From: Salvia splendens
Taxonomy: Eukaryota; Streptophyta; Magnoliopsida; Lamiales; Lamiaceae
Reading direction: 5' to 3'
Assembly: GCF_004379255.2 (NCBI RefSeq)
Contig: NC_056050.1
Span: 12,213,410 to 12,277,409 of the forward strand
DNA: 64,000 nt
Shown: positions 42,038-55,061 of the stretch, one piece after another
Numbering within the stretch: the stretch's first letter is position 1
Layout: every line of letters begins with the position of its first letter
The notes under the pieces: generated by a model
The model's database searches: none
Seen by the model: only the letters and a program-made list of their open reading frames with translations
Told to the model about the DNA's origin: nothing
Made by a program: the position numbers and the translations under genes

Positions 42038-44912
42038 CTACTGTCCACGGTTGCTAAAGTTGAGCCATCTATTCACAAAATCCTCGTGAAGCCGAGTTCG
42101 GTCGTTCCGGGCAGCTGAAGAATAAGCAGGTCGACGAGATGCTCTGATCGACCTACCGCCTCTTCCTTGAGTCCGGGAAGTTCTGGCACCTCGGCGGCGA
42201 AGAGTCTCTTCACGAAGCATTTGTTGATCTTGCTCACTCATAATCACAGCTCCTCTACGAACTTCAGTCCGTCCTTGTCTTGACGTTTCCGGTTGCTCCT
42301 GAGTCCGTTCTCGTCTTGACGTTTCCGGTTGCTCCTGAGTTCGTTGCTGATTTGGAGTAGGATTTTGAGCAAGTGGATCAGAGGTTTGAGCTGGAGTATG
42401 AGCATCTGTTGGCGGGAAATGCCTAAGGAATCTCTCGATTGAAGGACGCCGGGAAAGAACGATGTCGTACCGAGAAGCCCAGCGCCGCAATGATTTCACA
42501 ACTTGTTGGCAAGCCGAGCTCTCCAGCGCATTGTTCCTCCGGAGTACATGAAGCTCCTCCCACAGTTCGTCAACTCGTTCCTGAACTTCAGAGATGGTCA
42601 TTCCCCCGCGCCTGCTGATGAAATCCTCATACGCAGTCCTCTCAGCGACGGCAGTATTCAGCTCGGCCTCCAGATCTTTCTTTTCGGACTCTAAGTCCTT
42701 ATTGTCGGCCTCCAGCTTCACTAAACAAGCCAAGAGTTCGTCATTCTTCATCTGGTCAGCTATGGCTTTTTTCTCAGCTTCGTCTAAAGCGGAAGAGTAT
42801 AGCCGCTTCCAGTGAAGTACCTCCAGCTCCTTAAGAGTTAAGAATACAAAGCTGCTATGTCAGTTCGGCATTTCATTTTACCGAGCAGGTAGTAAACCAC
42901 AACAGGAGTAAAAGAGAGTACGAAAAGCTATACGAAGACACAAGTGTAGAAAGAAGAATTTTTTCATTCATAAGAAAAAAAAATTTTTACACAAGGAGGG
43001 CTTCAAGGCCATTTTACAAGGAAGAAACTAAACTAAGAGAAGGGAGACGAAATCATACTCCGCCAGCTTCGTCTCCGGCTCCTCGGTGAGGTTCAGCTTC
43101 CTTCTCCTTGTCTGCCTCAGCTTCAGCCTCGGCCTCCCTGCTCCCCCCAGCCTGCTCGGTGCCCCCATCACCGATCAGCAGCACCTCTTGCTCGGCCTGC
43201 CTGTCTCCGGTCTGCTGATTAAGCTGCTCAGTCTCACCCTCTCCGTGGAAAATTGGAGCGGGTGAAACTGGCCCTAAGGAGGCAAAGATAGCCTCCATAT
43301 TCTCGTCCCGGTCAGCTCGGCAACTACGAACTCGGTCAGCAGAAAGCAGGACTGAGGACGAAGCAAGCTCCTCAAGGAGCGGCAGACTCTGGAGACGAGC
43401 TGCTATCTCTCGGCCGTACAGCGGCAGGACGACTTCGGGCCCCTGCTCGGCATTATCGGTCATCAGTTTCAGCAGATCACCGACAAAGGCCGAAAATTGA
43501 TTGCTCAGAAAGAGTTTCTCGGCGAAAGCACGGAGAACCTCCCCTTGGGCCACCACGGCGGCAGCATCCCTCCGTTTCGTCTGCTCTCGCTGGATGACGA
43601 GCTGGTTTTTGGCAAACTGGGCTTCATCCTGGGCCGAGATCCTAGCAGCTCTGGCCTTCTCAAAGTCTGCCTTAGCCTGTTCGGCCTGGTGACGAGCAGC
43701 CGCCAACTTCCTCTGCATCTCAGCATAATCGTTGGACGCTTTGGAGAGTTCAACGGCGACGAGCTTGGAGAGCATATCGTTCCCCTGAAAATGGAAAAAG
43801 GAAAAAGTCAACCGAGGGGCCACAAAAAATACAGGAAAAAAGCAAGGCCAGAAAATCAAGAAGAGAATTCACCTCGGCGAAGTCCGTGGGCCATAAAAAG
43901 GGCTCACAGATATGTTCCGAAGGAGGCGCCAAGACCACGTCTTTCTCTGGCGCTCTTGGGGGTTTCTGAATCCTCCCCTTCCCCCTTGCCGAAGTCGACT
44001 CCGGCTTCTTTGGATCCGAAGAGGTCTTTTGCCTCTTCGGATTCTTCTCGGCATCAGACGCCGAGCTGGTGGTTTTCGGCCTCTCCGGTTCCTTAGATTC
44101 GGAGGATTTGCGACCGAGCTTGTTTAGCAAGTTCACTGCCAAAAAGCAAGAAAACAAGGTTAGTTTTCGTCGTCAAGGCAGTAATGCATAAAAAAGAAAT
44201 CCTCACCCTCAGTCTCTTCGTCCGAAGACGAGGAGTCGAACACGAAGTCGCCCTTGACGAGCTCAGACTCCGAGTACTGCTTCCTAATCATGGGAATCTT
44301 ATTGAGCTCGGCCTCGAGCTCGTCCAACGGTTCTACCCGAGGATGAGGAATAACGGACTTCGGCCCTCTCCAGGAAAAGTCCGAAGCCGCTGTCCTATTA
44401 TAAAAAAAGAAGCGATGTTGCCACTTTGGCCACTTGGTTTTGCAGAAGGCCCTAAAAGGCTGTAAAGGGATCAAGTAAAACCAAGATCCTTTTCTCTTAA
44501 ACTGGAAGAAATTAAGGATTGCCCTCAGAGACAGATCCTTATCTAGCCTACGCAGTTCGGCAGCAAAGGCCGATAAGTGCCTCCAAGAGTTCGGAGTCAC
44601 CTGACCTAAAGGGAGTTGAAAAAAATCAAGCAGCTCTACAAAGGCAGGGGGAAGAGGGAAACGAAGCCCGCATTCCAAGCCGGCTTCATAAACGGTGGCG
44701 TAACCCTCCGGCGGCGAGTCAGCCCTATGAAGGTCGTCGGGAATCGCAACCTTCCCCCCAGGAAAAAAATATTTTTCGTGTAAGGATATCACAGTATCCT
44801 TACTCAAGATGCTGTGAAAATACTCTACGGTCTTCTCCCCGGATTCTTTCCGGCTAGAAGACCCCTTATCCCCTTTCCTACCGCTACCTGACTCAGAAGA
44901 AGAAGAAGACAT
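42038..44912 (-). CDS. Antisense multi-exon gene of the Retand-like element (Transposase_28-type protein)
   Basis: Exon 1 runs 44912-44207 from ATG 44912. It encodes the domain known as putative gypsy-type transposase N-terminal (Transposase_28): VYEAGLECGLRFPLP, FFQLPLGQVTPNSWRHL, FYNRTAASDFSWRG. A GT at 44206 and an AG at 44136 splice it in frame to an exon at 44135-43879 (Lys/Ser-rich, ending LWPTDFAE). A third exon at about 43790-43053 is coiled-coil (KASNDYAEMQRKLAAARHQ), and a fourth at about 42826-42038 adds further coiled coil (ADNKDLESEKKDLEAEL) and a basic tail. Whether the third exon splices to the fourth or ends at its own stop is unclear. Antisense ORFs of this kind are known in Tat/Ogre/Retand elements; their role is not settled. 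Confidence 0.7.
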
Positions 44913-45235
44913 AGTTCTTACTCTTTGAAAGTCTGAAGAAATTCTGAAGAAATTCTTGAAAGCGGAAGGAAATTTTTACGCAAAAGAGAGAGAATGCAGA
45001 AGAAGCAATAGCAAAAGTGTTCAAATGATGAAGAAAGGACGTATTTATCAGATTCGGAGAAGATTTCAAAATCATCGCACCGTTTCGAATCCCACCTTTT
45101 CAGGATTCAACGGCCGGATTTTACTGTCGCATTTAATGCAGTCACGCGCAAGGCACGTCCCCTAACGTCAGCCTCCCCCGTACCTTTATCCAGAATGCCG
45201 AAGTGACTCGCTTCGCCGAAGTGATTCACTTCGCT

Positions 45236-45250
45236 TTTCGGGGGGGGTAG
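45236..45250 (+). other. Polypurine tract
   Basis: A G8 run followed by tag immediately before the right LTR; primes plus-strand synthesis. Confidence 0.7.
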
Positions 45251-45885
45251 TGATGGGGTACGTACTAAACAAGCCCAATAGCAGTGACGGCCCATCAGCC
45301 CAAAGCCCAAGGAAGAGTATCAGTTCGGCATTACCAAAGAGTTCGGCCCCAGCCTACAGCTCGGTAAAAGCCGACCAATCAAGCTCTACTCTCAGATCGG
45401 CAAAAGCTGCTCGGCAATAGTTCAGCAGTTCGGTCTCAGTTTTCAACCGAACTGGGAGATAGTGGACTCATGCAGAACCTCCACGACCTCCACTACACGA
45501 TCTATTTAGTGGTGGACCCATGTAGGATCTCATGACCTCCACGACATCCACGATCTAATTAGTGATGATGTAAGCCACGACCTAATTAGTGATGATGTAA
45601 GCCACGACCTAGTTAGTGGTGATGCAAGCCACGATCTTAGTTCAATGTATAAATAGAACTTAGATCAGATAGACTAGGAAGGAGAAAAAAAGCTCTCTAG
45701 ACATCAAAGATCATATAGCAAGTCTGTATTAGTAAGCTGTAAACCAGATCAAGCAATACAATCTTGCCCTCCTTTCTTCCCGTGGACGTAGATTTACCTC
45801 AGTAAATCGAACCACGTAATTCCTTGTGTCGTGATCTATATTCATTACCTGCATTTACTACCATCAAAAATTCGCCCAACCATCA
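45251..45885 (+). repeat. Right LTR, 635 bp
   Basis: Same length as the left LTR and apparently identical to it. Confidence 0.92.
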
Positions 45886-46251
45886 GTATACAATGAAAAA
45901 CAAATGGATTTCGATTAATTTTCTATTGCAATGTAAATATTGTAGTCGCAGAGTTGTACGATTAGACAGACCGGATTACCTATGCGGCTACGCCTTCTGT
46001 CCTGCACTATTTCCGCTACATTTATAGCAATACTCCCGTACTTTTTGTTTCTATCTCTCTTACTTTAACAATTGTGCATTAAAATCCGTACGATTTGAAA
46101 TGTTGTCAATTTTATAGGGACGGAGGAAGTCTATTAATACTTCCACCATCCCACTGTAGCAATTTCAGTTGAGTTGCATGCTAGTTTTAAGAAAGTATAA
46201 AAGAAAGATGATATAAAAAAATAGCGAAATGTGGATCTATTTTTATATACA
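45886..46251. other. GTATA duplication and gene-free flank
   Basis: 45886-45890 is the right target duplication. The rest is AT-rich, with an isolated gacggaggaag MITE end near 46120. Confidence 0.55.
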
Positions 46252-46607
46252 TGATAACGTTCGGATTTTGCACTATTTTAAGGCCAATATTTGGTCCGTT
46301 TTGAGTGTCAAAGTAGCATTACTTGTCCATTATTTGTATATTTTATCTATTTTGGTAATTTGATCTGTTTTGTGAGAAATGTACAAAAATAGAGCGCAAA
46401 AATGACAGAGAAAAGGTTGAAATCTGGAAGCTGGAGGAGAAGCGCATGCCAGCTGTCGCTGGACCCTGGCCAGGGGGCGCTGAAACAAGTCCAGAGAGCT
46501 CGAAAACTTTCCTAGCGGCCAGTTGGGCCTGTTCGCGCCCAGCAATCTCAGTTCAAACCAATTTTTCGGAGATTCTGAGATCCAATCAGAGCGTACAGAC
46601 CATTCTC

Positions 46608-46710
46608 TTCGTCTTCGAAAGAGCGTCGTGTTGGTATCTTTATCATCTCAATAGGAGTTCTGTAAAGAAAGTTATGGTCATTCTACGAGCGTTGCGCAAT
46701 GCTGTTAAGT
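46608..46710 (+). repeat. Conserved LTR-type segment, copy 2
   Basis: ttcgtcttcgaaagagc ... aaagttatgg; in an open frame it would read FVFERAS...YLYHLNRSS. Lies in the U3/R part of the old LTR. Confidence 0.65.
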
Positions 46711-46750
46711 GCTAAATTTAGGCGGAAATTCAAGGAATGAAAGAAGCTAC

Positions 46751-46975
46751 TCCCTCCGTTCCAACTAAGTTGAGTCATTTTTTTGCTCTCCCAACTAAGT
46801 TAAGTCATTTTCTTTTTTGACAAAAAATAAAACATCATATCACTCTTACTTTATCTTATCACATACTTTATTCTCTCTTTATTTTTCCTACTTTATTTCT
46901 CTCTTCTACTTTTCAACACAATTTCTTAATATCCGTGCCCAAAATTTTTGACTCCACTTAGTTGAGATGGGGGAG
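46751..46975. mobile_element. Stowaway-like MITE
   Basis: ctccctccgttccaactaag at the left, inverted as cttagttgagatgggggag at the right, with TA flanks. Confidence 0.75.
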
Positions 46976-47281
46976 TATTACCTTTTCCTTCTCTCCTATT
47001 ACTTAGAGGACAACTTTTACTAAGTTTAAATTTTTTTCAAGCCTATAAATACCCTATAATCTAACTCAAAATATTTATTCATTCATAGCCTCCCTTTGGG
47101 GAGCCTCCAAGACTCCTCCCTCTCTACCCATAGCCTAATTCATGCATCATTCTTGGAGATTGAACCAAGACAGGAGGAGCATGAAGACTTCAAGATTCAA
47201 CCTTGAATTTTGTTTATTTATTTCATGTCTCGTACTTTAATTATTGTTTTAGTTCATTTGTCTATGGATTGCAAAACAATA

Positions 47282-47530
47282 CTCCCCCTTATCCATAGTA
47301 GTTGAGTCATTTTGCCATTTTGGTTCGTTCCACAGTAGTGGAGTCATTTCTCTCTCTAGTAAAAGTCAACACCTTTCTTGTCACTTACTTTGCTCTCCCT
47401 TACTTTATTCTCTCGGCATCTCTCTACCTTTTCAATTTCCTACCTTATACTTCATTTACTTAACCCACCTAAAATAATTTTTCTTAATCTCCGTGCCAGA
47501 AATGTCTCTACTACTATGGAACGGAGGGAG
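47282..47530. mobile_element. Stowaway-like MITE
   Basis: ctcccccttatccatagtag / ctactatggaacggagggag, TA flanks, about 249 bp. Confidence 0.75.
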
Positions 47531-47930
47531 TAGAATTTAAGGTTTGATATAATTGACTTTTATGTAATTCCTTTTATGTTTAATGTTCAGAACTCGTTGC
47601 ACTTGATTTTTCTTGAGTTTTTGTTCGACTAATTGGCTGTTACCTTAATTATTATCAATCTTTGATCAGTGATAGCTTTGATTGGTTTATCTTATATGCT
47701 CATACAGTAGAACTAATTAGAATAACTACAGAGCTAGTGAAAACATTATCCTTGAAATTCCTTATCTGATTCTATCTTAATTGTTTTTGTGCTTTATTTA
47801 TTTCTGTTTAGTTTCAAATTTTCAATCTCAAAACTTTGTTTCTTTAGATAGTATATGAGGCTTAGCTATACTATTTTTTCTTATATATTTGCAAGTAGTT
47901 GTAGTGCTAAAAAATAGTGCATTAAGTTTT

Positions 47931-47948
47931 TGGCGTCGTTGCCGAGGA
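47931..47948 (+). other. Primer-binding-like site of the old LTR element
   Basis: TGGCGTCGTTGCCGAGGA differs at two positions from the Athila-type site seen at 25053-25070. Confidence 0.55.
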
Positions 47949-49500
47949 AATTGCTTTAAGCTGATATTGTCAAAAGGTTGATAATATTAATTTAGAGAGT
48001 AATATTATTTAATTTTATTTTTCTTTTAATTTATTCGAGGTACTTGAGGAGAATGAGGAGCGCAACAATGGAGGTTTGTACCAATATTTCTTTTAATTTC
48101 GTTTTTCTATAGATTTTATTTTTCAATTTTTGTTTTTCCTAAAAAAATAAATTTTTTTTTTTTCTGTTTAGTTTTATTTTTATTTTTAATATATATAAAA
48201 AATAATTTTAGTTTTTTTTTAAAAAATTTAAAACAAAATTGTATTTTTATTTTTTATTTAAGAATAAACAGGGTATTGAAAATAAATAAATAAATAAAAT
48301 GGGAGCAGGTAGCGGCCCGCCGAAGAAGATAAGTAAGGACAGACCATCCTCAGAGCTCTACTAAATTGCAGTCGGCGCCCGCTGAGGCGTGTCAGACGCG
48401 AGATATTCACATGAGGTATGTTTCCTCCTTCCTTCTCTCATTTGTTTTATTTCTAACTCTAGCACCCACTTCCCATGTCTTTAAATTCTATTTTCTCCAC
48501 ATTATTCACACACCACACTACAAATTTACATCACTTAATCAAATCCTTTGGATTTTAGCAAATTGTTTTATGCTGAACTGTCAATCAACGCAATGTACGT
48601 TCTTCTGGTAATTTCTAAGAATTGATCTTGAATTCTTTAATTGAATGATTTTGTTGTTGGTATATATTTCGTAGTTTGGATAGAAGTTTGATGGGGGATG
48701 TAGTTACTTGTGATTTATTCGTGGTACAATTGCAAGTATTGGATTTATTGATGTTTGGTGTGCTTGAATTACCTTCATTTTGTGGATGAAATTTGAATAT
48801 CCCTTTAGCTTAATTGTTGATACACATATTTCATGTTCATAGTATTGTGAGACTATTTTATCTTGCACGACTGGTGTACATCTAGAGCTTATATTGTTTT
48901 GCATGATCTTGGTTTATTGTTGAAAATTCTTGCAAATTATTGGGGGATAGGGATCATGATGGGGGATGATTTTTTAATCAAGAAAGATTACTTGGTCTTG
49001 CATGTGACTATTTTTTACACCTTGGTTTGATTCAAGTTCGGGGGATTGTCAAATGTTATGTTATACTACTACAATTTACTTCATTCTATGCTCACATTGC
49101 GAAATTGTAGGTACAAAGGCATCCCAAAGGAATTGCCAAGATGGGGGATAACTTATGAGCTTCGAAGAACGTCAAGCTAAAGACAAAAAACAAGCGCTTG
49201 TTGGGAGGCAACCCGACATTTTACTTTTTTATGTTTCTTTAAGTTTGTTTTTGGAGTTTAATTTTTCGTTTTTGTCTTATTGGAAATTTGCAGCTACTGG
49301 ACTCAACCTAGCGGTCGCTGGCCATTGTGCAGCATTCTGCTGGCAACTCACTGGAACGGTTCTGTACTCAACACAACACCCGCTGAAGACATATAGCGGT
49401 CCGCTGGAATTTCACCGCAATCCAGTCGAAATTTCAACTTTTGTTGGAATTTTACCTTGTCCAGCCTTATCCCGATTTTTCAAGGTATCTTTATTACTTT

Positions 49501-49934
49501 CATAGATTTCTCACGTCCCAACCAACTCTACAAACTTATTATGCACTTAGTTTTCAATAAGTTTGGAGGGATGACGTGGTGGACCGTGAGTTTAGGATTT
49601 CTTTCATCTTTAGCACGTCCCTACTAACTTCTCCCAAACTTTTCATATCAAAACAAACAGATAAAGCCTCTTGAAGAAGAGTAATTTCAGCATCATCATT
49701 TCCCAAAATAATCATAATAATCATTTTGAGAAGAACCATTATACAAGATAAAGATGTTCTCTTGACAAATAAACTGAAATCAATTCGGAAGAATTATAAT
49801 CACCAAATTCAAGATATTGAGTAGATCTTAGATAAAAATCCAAAATACACTTTCATTAGTCTAAATAGTACTCGCTATGTCCCGTTAAAAATTAAAATTT
49901 TCCTTTTTGGGTTGTCCGATTAAAAATGAAATGT
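49501..49934. other. No gene seen
   Basis: AT-rich sequence, perhaps the decayed end of the LTR element. A single cgttaaaaattaaaattttcc segment near 49881 resembles a MITE arm. Confidence 0.4.
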
Positions 49935-50361
49935 TTCTTAAAACAGCGCCGTTAGCAACAGCGTCGATGGCAAGGACGATGTTGCAGACGCACAGGGCCC
50001 TCAAGAAGTGTACTGACCCCGACGAAGCCGAATATCTCCGGGCGTTACTCGATGAGCTGCGTCGGAAGTTGGGAATTGGTCCGACTTAGTTTTTTTTATT
50101 TATTAGTTCAATGATGTAACTTTTTTTTATTAAAACTTCGCCGTTTGTTATTTAGACCGTTTTTTATTTACTCGTTACTTGTTATTTGAAAACAGTTAAA
50201 TTAATTAAACAAAACAATAAAATGATGATGTGGCGCGCCATAGGGCGCACCTTAGGGCGCGCCTTAGGGTGCCCCACTGCAAGTGGGGAGGTAGGAGGAT
50301 AAAACTGCTGACGTGGCGCGCCATAGGGCGCGCCTTAGGGCGCCCCATTGCTAATGCTCTT
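49935..50361 (+). mobile_element. Harbinger-like element, right half
   Basis: ORF1 C-terminal coding sequence is followed by a non-coding tail with repeated GGCGCGCC and agggcgc motifs. The end reads, inverted, TAAGAGCATTAGCAATGGGG, like the TTA-flanked ends at 30304 and 32399. Confidence 0.6.
49967..50089 (+). pseudogene. Harbinger ORF1 C-terminal tail
   Basis: Encodes RTMLQTHRALKKC, DPDEAEYLRALLDELRRK and the terminal LGIGPT, a helical C-terminus typical of Harbinger ORF1 proteins. The SANT core upstream is missing, so only a fragment remains; the ATG at 49967 is internal to the ancestral gene. Confidence 0.6.
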
Positions 50362-50747
50362 ACTTTTCCCTCTCTCTTACTTTAGTCTGTCTTTGTTAAC
50401 TCACAAAATAACATTGTATTAAATATCGTGCCGGAAACCAAATGTTTCATATTTATGTGATAGAGGGAGCATTTGAAATCCAAACATGGTACTTGACCCA
50501 GCCATTTAGTCTCCGTGAATTCAATAATTTAACTTGCCGCTCACTACAAACCCCCTGTACGCATGCTGGTGATTTTCCGTGCTAAAATGTATACTGGAAA
50601 ATATGTTTTTAAGTATAACCGTGAGATTGTTAGAGTGACATACGTAAAGCATGTTTTACGATTGATTGATTGTATATTTAAAACTCTTCATCCATTTTTA
50701 GCTGTTGATGAGAAGGAATATTCTTTTGCGTTGTGCTTTGCTTATTA
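50362..50747. other. No gene seen
   Basis: An open frame at 50563-50808 runs into a MITE end and is not supported. Confidence 0.45.
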
Positions 50748-51165
50748 CTCCATCCGTCCACAATTAATTGGCACCAATTTTCTTTTTCGTCCATCCACAA
50801 TTAATTGACACGGGTACTTTTGACTACTTTTAGCAATTGACCGTACATTCCACTAACTTATCATACTCACATTTTATTATAAACTAATATATAAGAGTAG
50901 GATTTCACATTCCACTAACTTTTTCAACCCACTTTTCATTATATTTCTTAAAATCCGAGCCATAGTAATGGATATATTTTTTTCGGCATGAAGATTAAGA
51001 AATAGGTGTGTAATGTTATTAAATAAAAAGATAATAAAGTAGAAGAGAGGAAAAAGTAAAAGTGAGAAAATGTGTTACTACCTTTTACTAAAAAAAAAGA
51101 AATGACTTTACTATGATGGAATGTCCTAAATGAAAAATGACTCTACTACTATTGAACGGAGGAAG
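50748..51165. mobile_element. Stowaway-like MITE remnants, at least one copy
   Basis: ctccatccgtccacaattaa at the left and actattgaacggaggaag at the right do not pair well, so two eroded elements may be side by side. Confidence 0.45.
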
Positions 51166-52247
51166 TATATGTTTTACAACATTTAATATCTAAAAGCAAT
51201 CTAAGTTTTTTCACTGTAAACTGAGTAATAGACATGTTCGTCACAGTAGGAGACTCAGTTGGTACGTTGGAGAAGTAAAACTCATTTTCACAATCTAGAT
51301 ATATTTTGGCTACTTAGGGGTAATGATTGTTGTGTCAGTCCGAAAGTTTTCTTACCTAAAGAAATTAACAACATTTAATAGTGAAATAAGTCTTTAACAG
51401 AAAGACGAGGTCTCGAGAATTGCTATGTAATTAATCGTTGTATATAACATTGAGCATACAATGTTAGTTATGAAGCATATATGATTTAACAAAAGGTGTG
51501 ACTTTTGCGTAATCCGAAAATCCTGATAATTTGGGTAATGGTATTTGACGTCTAGCGGTGCTAAGATTGTTATTGTATTGAATCACATCTCGTGAGAGTC
51601 CGATTTGTTAATATCCTCAAGAGGTGTTATGAAAAAAGTTTTATATTTAAAAAAATTGTGTAGTTAGAATTTATTTACCGAATAATAAATAATGTTTTTA
51701 AACTAGATCACTATTGACAAAAGTCAATAGTATACTTAAATTCAATAACAGATAATTTTATCTTAAATGCAAAAAATAATTAAATTAAAAAAACCTCTAA
51801 TTACTCGTAATTTGATATTAGACGAGGATTCAATATTATTTTACTGTAGTTTATAATGGAAAACGTACTTCATAGCATATTATACGTATGAGAAAAAAAA
51901 GTGCTCACTAGATAATTGAACAATGATAGAGCTGTAATGATAAATTTCTAATCTAGTTACATCACGACACATTAATACTAGTAATTAAAAGGTGCACTAA
52001 TGAAACAGATGATATAGCTGTAATTGAAAATTTTGAACATCCAAGTATGAACTGGAATGAAATATCAAATAAGATCTCAATATAATCAATTTGATTCTAA
52101 CTCTATAAATTATTATTAATATTTTTAATTTTACAAATTACATAAAAATCAAAACTCATTTTATTACTCCTTATTAATTTAGTTAAAATTATGGGAAAAA
52201 TGAATAAATCAAACTTTAAAAGTAATTAGTTTGTGGAATTAATTGCG
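51166..52247. other. AT-rich intergenic sequence, no gene seen
   Basis: No supported ORF and no terminal repeats recognised. Confidence 0.5.
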
Positions 52248-52321
52248 TCCCTCCGTCCCGGCTAAGATGACACATTTCTTGGTCAGCATGGGATTTTAGG
52301 AGTTATTGGTTAAAGTGTTTA

Positions 52322-53065
52322 TGATACGATCATGGAAGCCGTGCATCAAAGTTTGTACCTGCAGCTGATTTCAACCAGTGATCATCCTATCAAGATGACG
52401 TCCAAATGTTTTGGGAAGACCACCAGTGTCTTTGTTTTCGAGAGAGCTTCGCGTGAGTATCTTGCACGCCTCAATCGGAGTCTGGTGGAGGGAGTTATGG
52501 CCATTTTACGGAAGACGCACAGTGCAGAAAAGCTCCACACGGCCGGGTTAATTTCAAGGAGGATAAATCACCAGGCCGGGTGTCATTTTCGGACCCCATT
52601 CTTCCCCAGCGGGCCACCCAAGCTTTAAATAGTATTTTCCTCGTTTTTTCATAGTTATTTGTTGATGAAAATAGATGCTTGAGAGATTTGTTCCTCTTAA
52701 AGAGGGTTTCCTACCCAATTCCTAGTTATAGGTTGCTTGAATCCATCAATTCTTAGTAAAGCATGGATCAAGTAGAGGTATACTTTGAGAATTGTGGTGT
52801 CCTTGAAGGCTTAGCCATGGAAGCATGTTGGTATGGTGTAAGTGCCTTAGCTTATTCAATCAATGACATTTAATCTCTTATTCCACATTATCTTTTGTTG
52901 ATCTTCCTTCTTTCGGTTTAGATTCAATATATTCTTGTTGGATCTTTGATTTGCATTTGTTTGCTTTGATAAATTGAAAATCTACTTCACAAAAATATTA
53001 GATCAAACATCTACAATTTGGGTATTCATTAGGAAATGGATCTTACTATACATGGATCCTTATCA
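52322..53065 (+). repeat. Solo LTR, 744 bp, with GTTTA duplication
   Basis: TGATACGATC ... CCTTATCA flanked by GTTTA at 52317-52321 and 53066-53070. No internal region exists, so the element was removed by LTR recombination. A TATA-like ttaaatag lies near 52625. Confidence 0.8.
52431..52535 (+). repeat. Conserved LTR-type segment, copy 3
   Basis: ttcgagagagcttcgcg, ttgcacgcctcaatcggag and gttatggccatttt match copies 1 and 2. Confidence 0.7.
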
Positions 53066-53260
53066 GTTTAATTAGAGAGAGAAAATGTGAGTTTAAGTAT
53101 TAAAATAGAGAGGAAAAGAAAGATGAATATTTTAATAAGAGTCTGAAAAATGATTGGGTGTATTAATTGAAGAGAGAAAGTTTTCATAAAAGGAAATATA
53201 TCATCTTAGTCGGGACAAACTAAAAAGAAAAACATGTCATCTTAAGCGGGACGGAAGGAA

Positions 53261-54197
53261 TAATAATTTAGCTATTGAAACTAAAATAAATGTAAAATAA
53301 AACAAATAATAGTAATGACAACTACTCGGAAACTATGCTCATGGATGGTGTCTACGTAATGTATGTATGATAATATTTTGGTAAAACACATTTAAAAATC
53401 CTTGTACTAATCTATTTTGTTTCATCAAGTTCTTATTAAATTTTTTGGTTCATTAGCTTTTCGTACCAATGTACTGTAGTATTTTGTCTCATTCGGTCAT
53501 TTTCATTCTTTTTTTTTTCATTTTATACTTACATTTTGATTTAAGAGGTTTTATATTTTATTTATTAGTTGGATTTTTATTTTACTGACTGCAGAATTTA
53601 GTTAACTTTTTTTTGCGTTGATTAAATCTATTTATTTAATTTTTTTGTCTGATTTATTTTAAAATGTATTCAATTGCAATATCGATTTAATAATTATTGA
53701 AAAATGAATAATTTATTGATATTGTCTATTATCAACTTATAATTATTTTTCAATGATTTTTTTAGAATCAATATCGCAACTGAATTAAATTCAATTAAAT
53801 AAGAAAATAATGTAAAATAAATAAATAATACATAAAAAGTTAATTAATTCAGAAGTCCGTTAAATAAATTCAACCGAAAACCTCTTAAATAAAAATGCAT
53901 TAACATAAGGACCTATAAAATGAAAAAGTATAAAAGGATCTAATAAAACAAAAACTTGTTGAAGGATCTAACAGAAAGTTATTCCTATTTTATTACTCAT
54001 TTTTTTATCAATCTTTCTATATTTTATTTGAATTATTTTTTTTCTCTTATTTTATTCACTATATTCATTTTCTTTATTAAGTTTGTATTAAAATCCATGT
54101 TGTAGATTATTCTTGGTGATTAGATGGAGTACATATATTGATAGAAAATATCGAAAATTGAGAATTTTTATTTTGAGCATAAAGAACCTGATTACTA
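53261..54197. other. AT-rich intergenic sequence, no gene seen
   Basis: About 80% A+T, no supported ORF. Confidence 0.5.
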
Positions 54198-54381
54198 CTC
54201 CCTCCGTTTCATGTTAATAGAGTCATTTGTATTTTTCGTAAAAAATAATTCTCATTTTTACTTTATTCTCTCTTCATCTCTTTTATTTTATTATTTCTTA
54301 CTTTTTCACCATCCATTTAACACATCATTTATAAACTCCGCGTCGAAAAGAAATGTGTTTATTAACAAGGAACGGAGGGAG
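54198..54381. mobile_element. Stowaway-like MITE upstream of GDH
   Basis: ctccctccgtttcatgttaa / ttaacaaggaacggagggag with TA flanks, 184 bp, about 290 bp before the GDH start codon. Confidence 0.8.
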
Positions 54382-54587
54382 TATTTGTGCGATCTACAAA
54401 ATCAGGAAAAAGTTGTGAACTTTTAAAAAGCAGACAGTGAAAGATAGTAATTAAAAAGATTTAAATGGGTGTGTTGAAAATTTGAAATGAATACTAGCAT
54501 TTTCACTGAATATAGCCTACCTGGGCAGGGCATCTCATTGTTTAGTAGTACTTGAAATGACTTTGTTGGCGTCACGATCCTTCCTAC

Positions 54588-54613
54588 TAACCACCCACCC
54601 ACCCACCCACCAC
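54588..54613 (+). repeat. (CCCA)n microsatellite in the GDH 5' region
   Basis: ccacccacccacccacccac lies about 65 bp before the GDH ATG, probably in the promoter or 5' UTR. Confidence 0.75.
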
Positions 54614-54638
54614 CATGAATACATACTGTTATTGTTGA

Positions 54639-54821
<183 letters not shown>

Positions 54822-54845
54822 TAGTGATTCATTGTGAAAGATTGA

Positions 54846-55061
<216 letters not shown>

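Larger units (their letters stand above)
38870..45885 (+). mobile_element. Tat/Retand-like LTR retrotransposon, young, pol-deleted
   Basis: Two 635-bp LTRs (38870-39504, 45251-45885) with TG...CA ends, a 5-bp target duplication, a primer site, a gag gene, the last part of integrase, two tandem-repeat arrays, a multi-exon antisense gene and a G-rich polypurine tract. No difference between the LTRs was seen on reading, so the insertion is very recent. Protease, RT, RNase H and most of integrase are absent, so movement needed a helper. Confidence 0.92.
46252..49500 (+). mobile_element. Old non-autonomous LTR element (Athila-like LARD type), incomplete
   Basis: The LTR appears to start TGATAACGTTCGG at 46252 and to end at ...gtgca (47921). 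Near it is a primer-like TGGCGTCGTTGCCGAGGA at 47931. The interior is mostly non-coding. Near 49190-49216 lies aagcgcttgttgggaggcaa, a phrase common near the 3' end of Athila-like elements. Two Stowaway-like MITEs sit in the LTR. No second LTR is recognisable, so the right end is approximate. Confidence 0.5.
52248..53260. mobile_element. Stowaway-like MITE interrupted by a solo LTR
   Basis: The left arm tccgtcccggctaagatgac pairs with the right arm gtcatcttaagcgggacgga. Without the LTR it would be about 260 bp. Confidence 0.75.
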
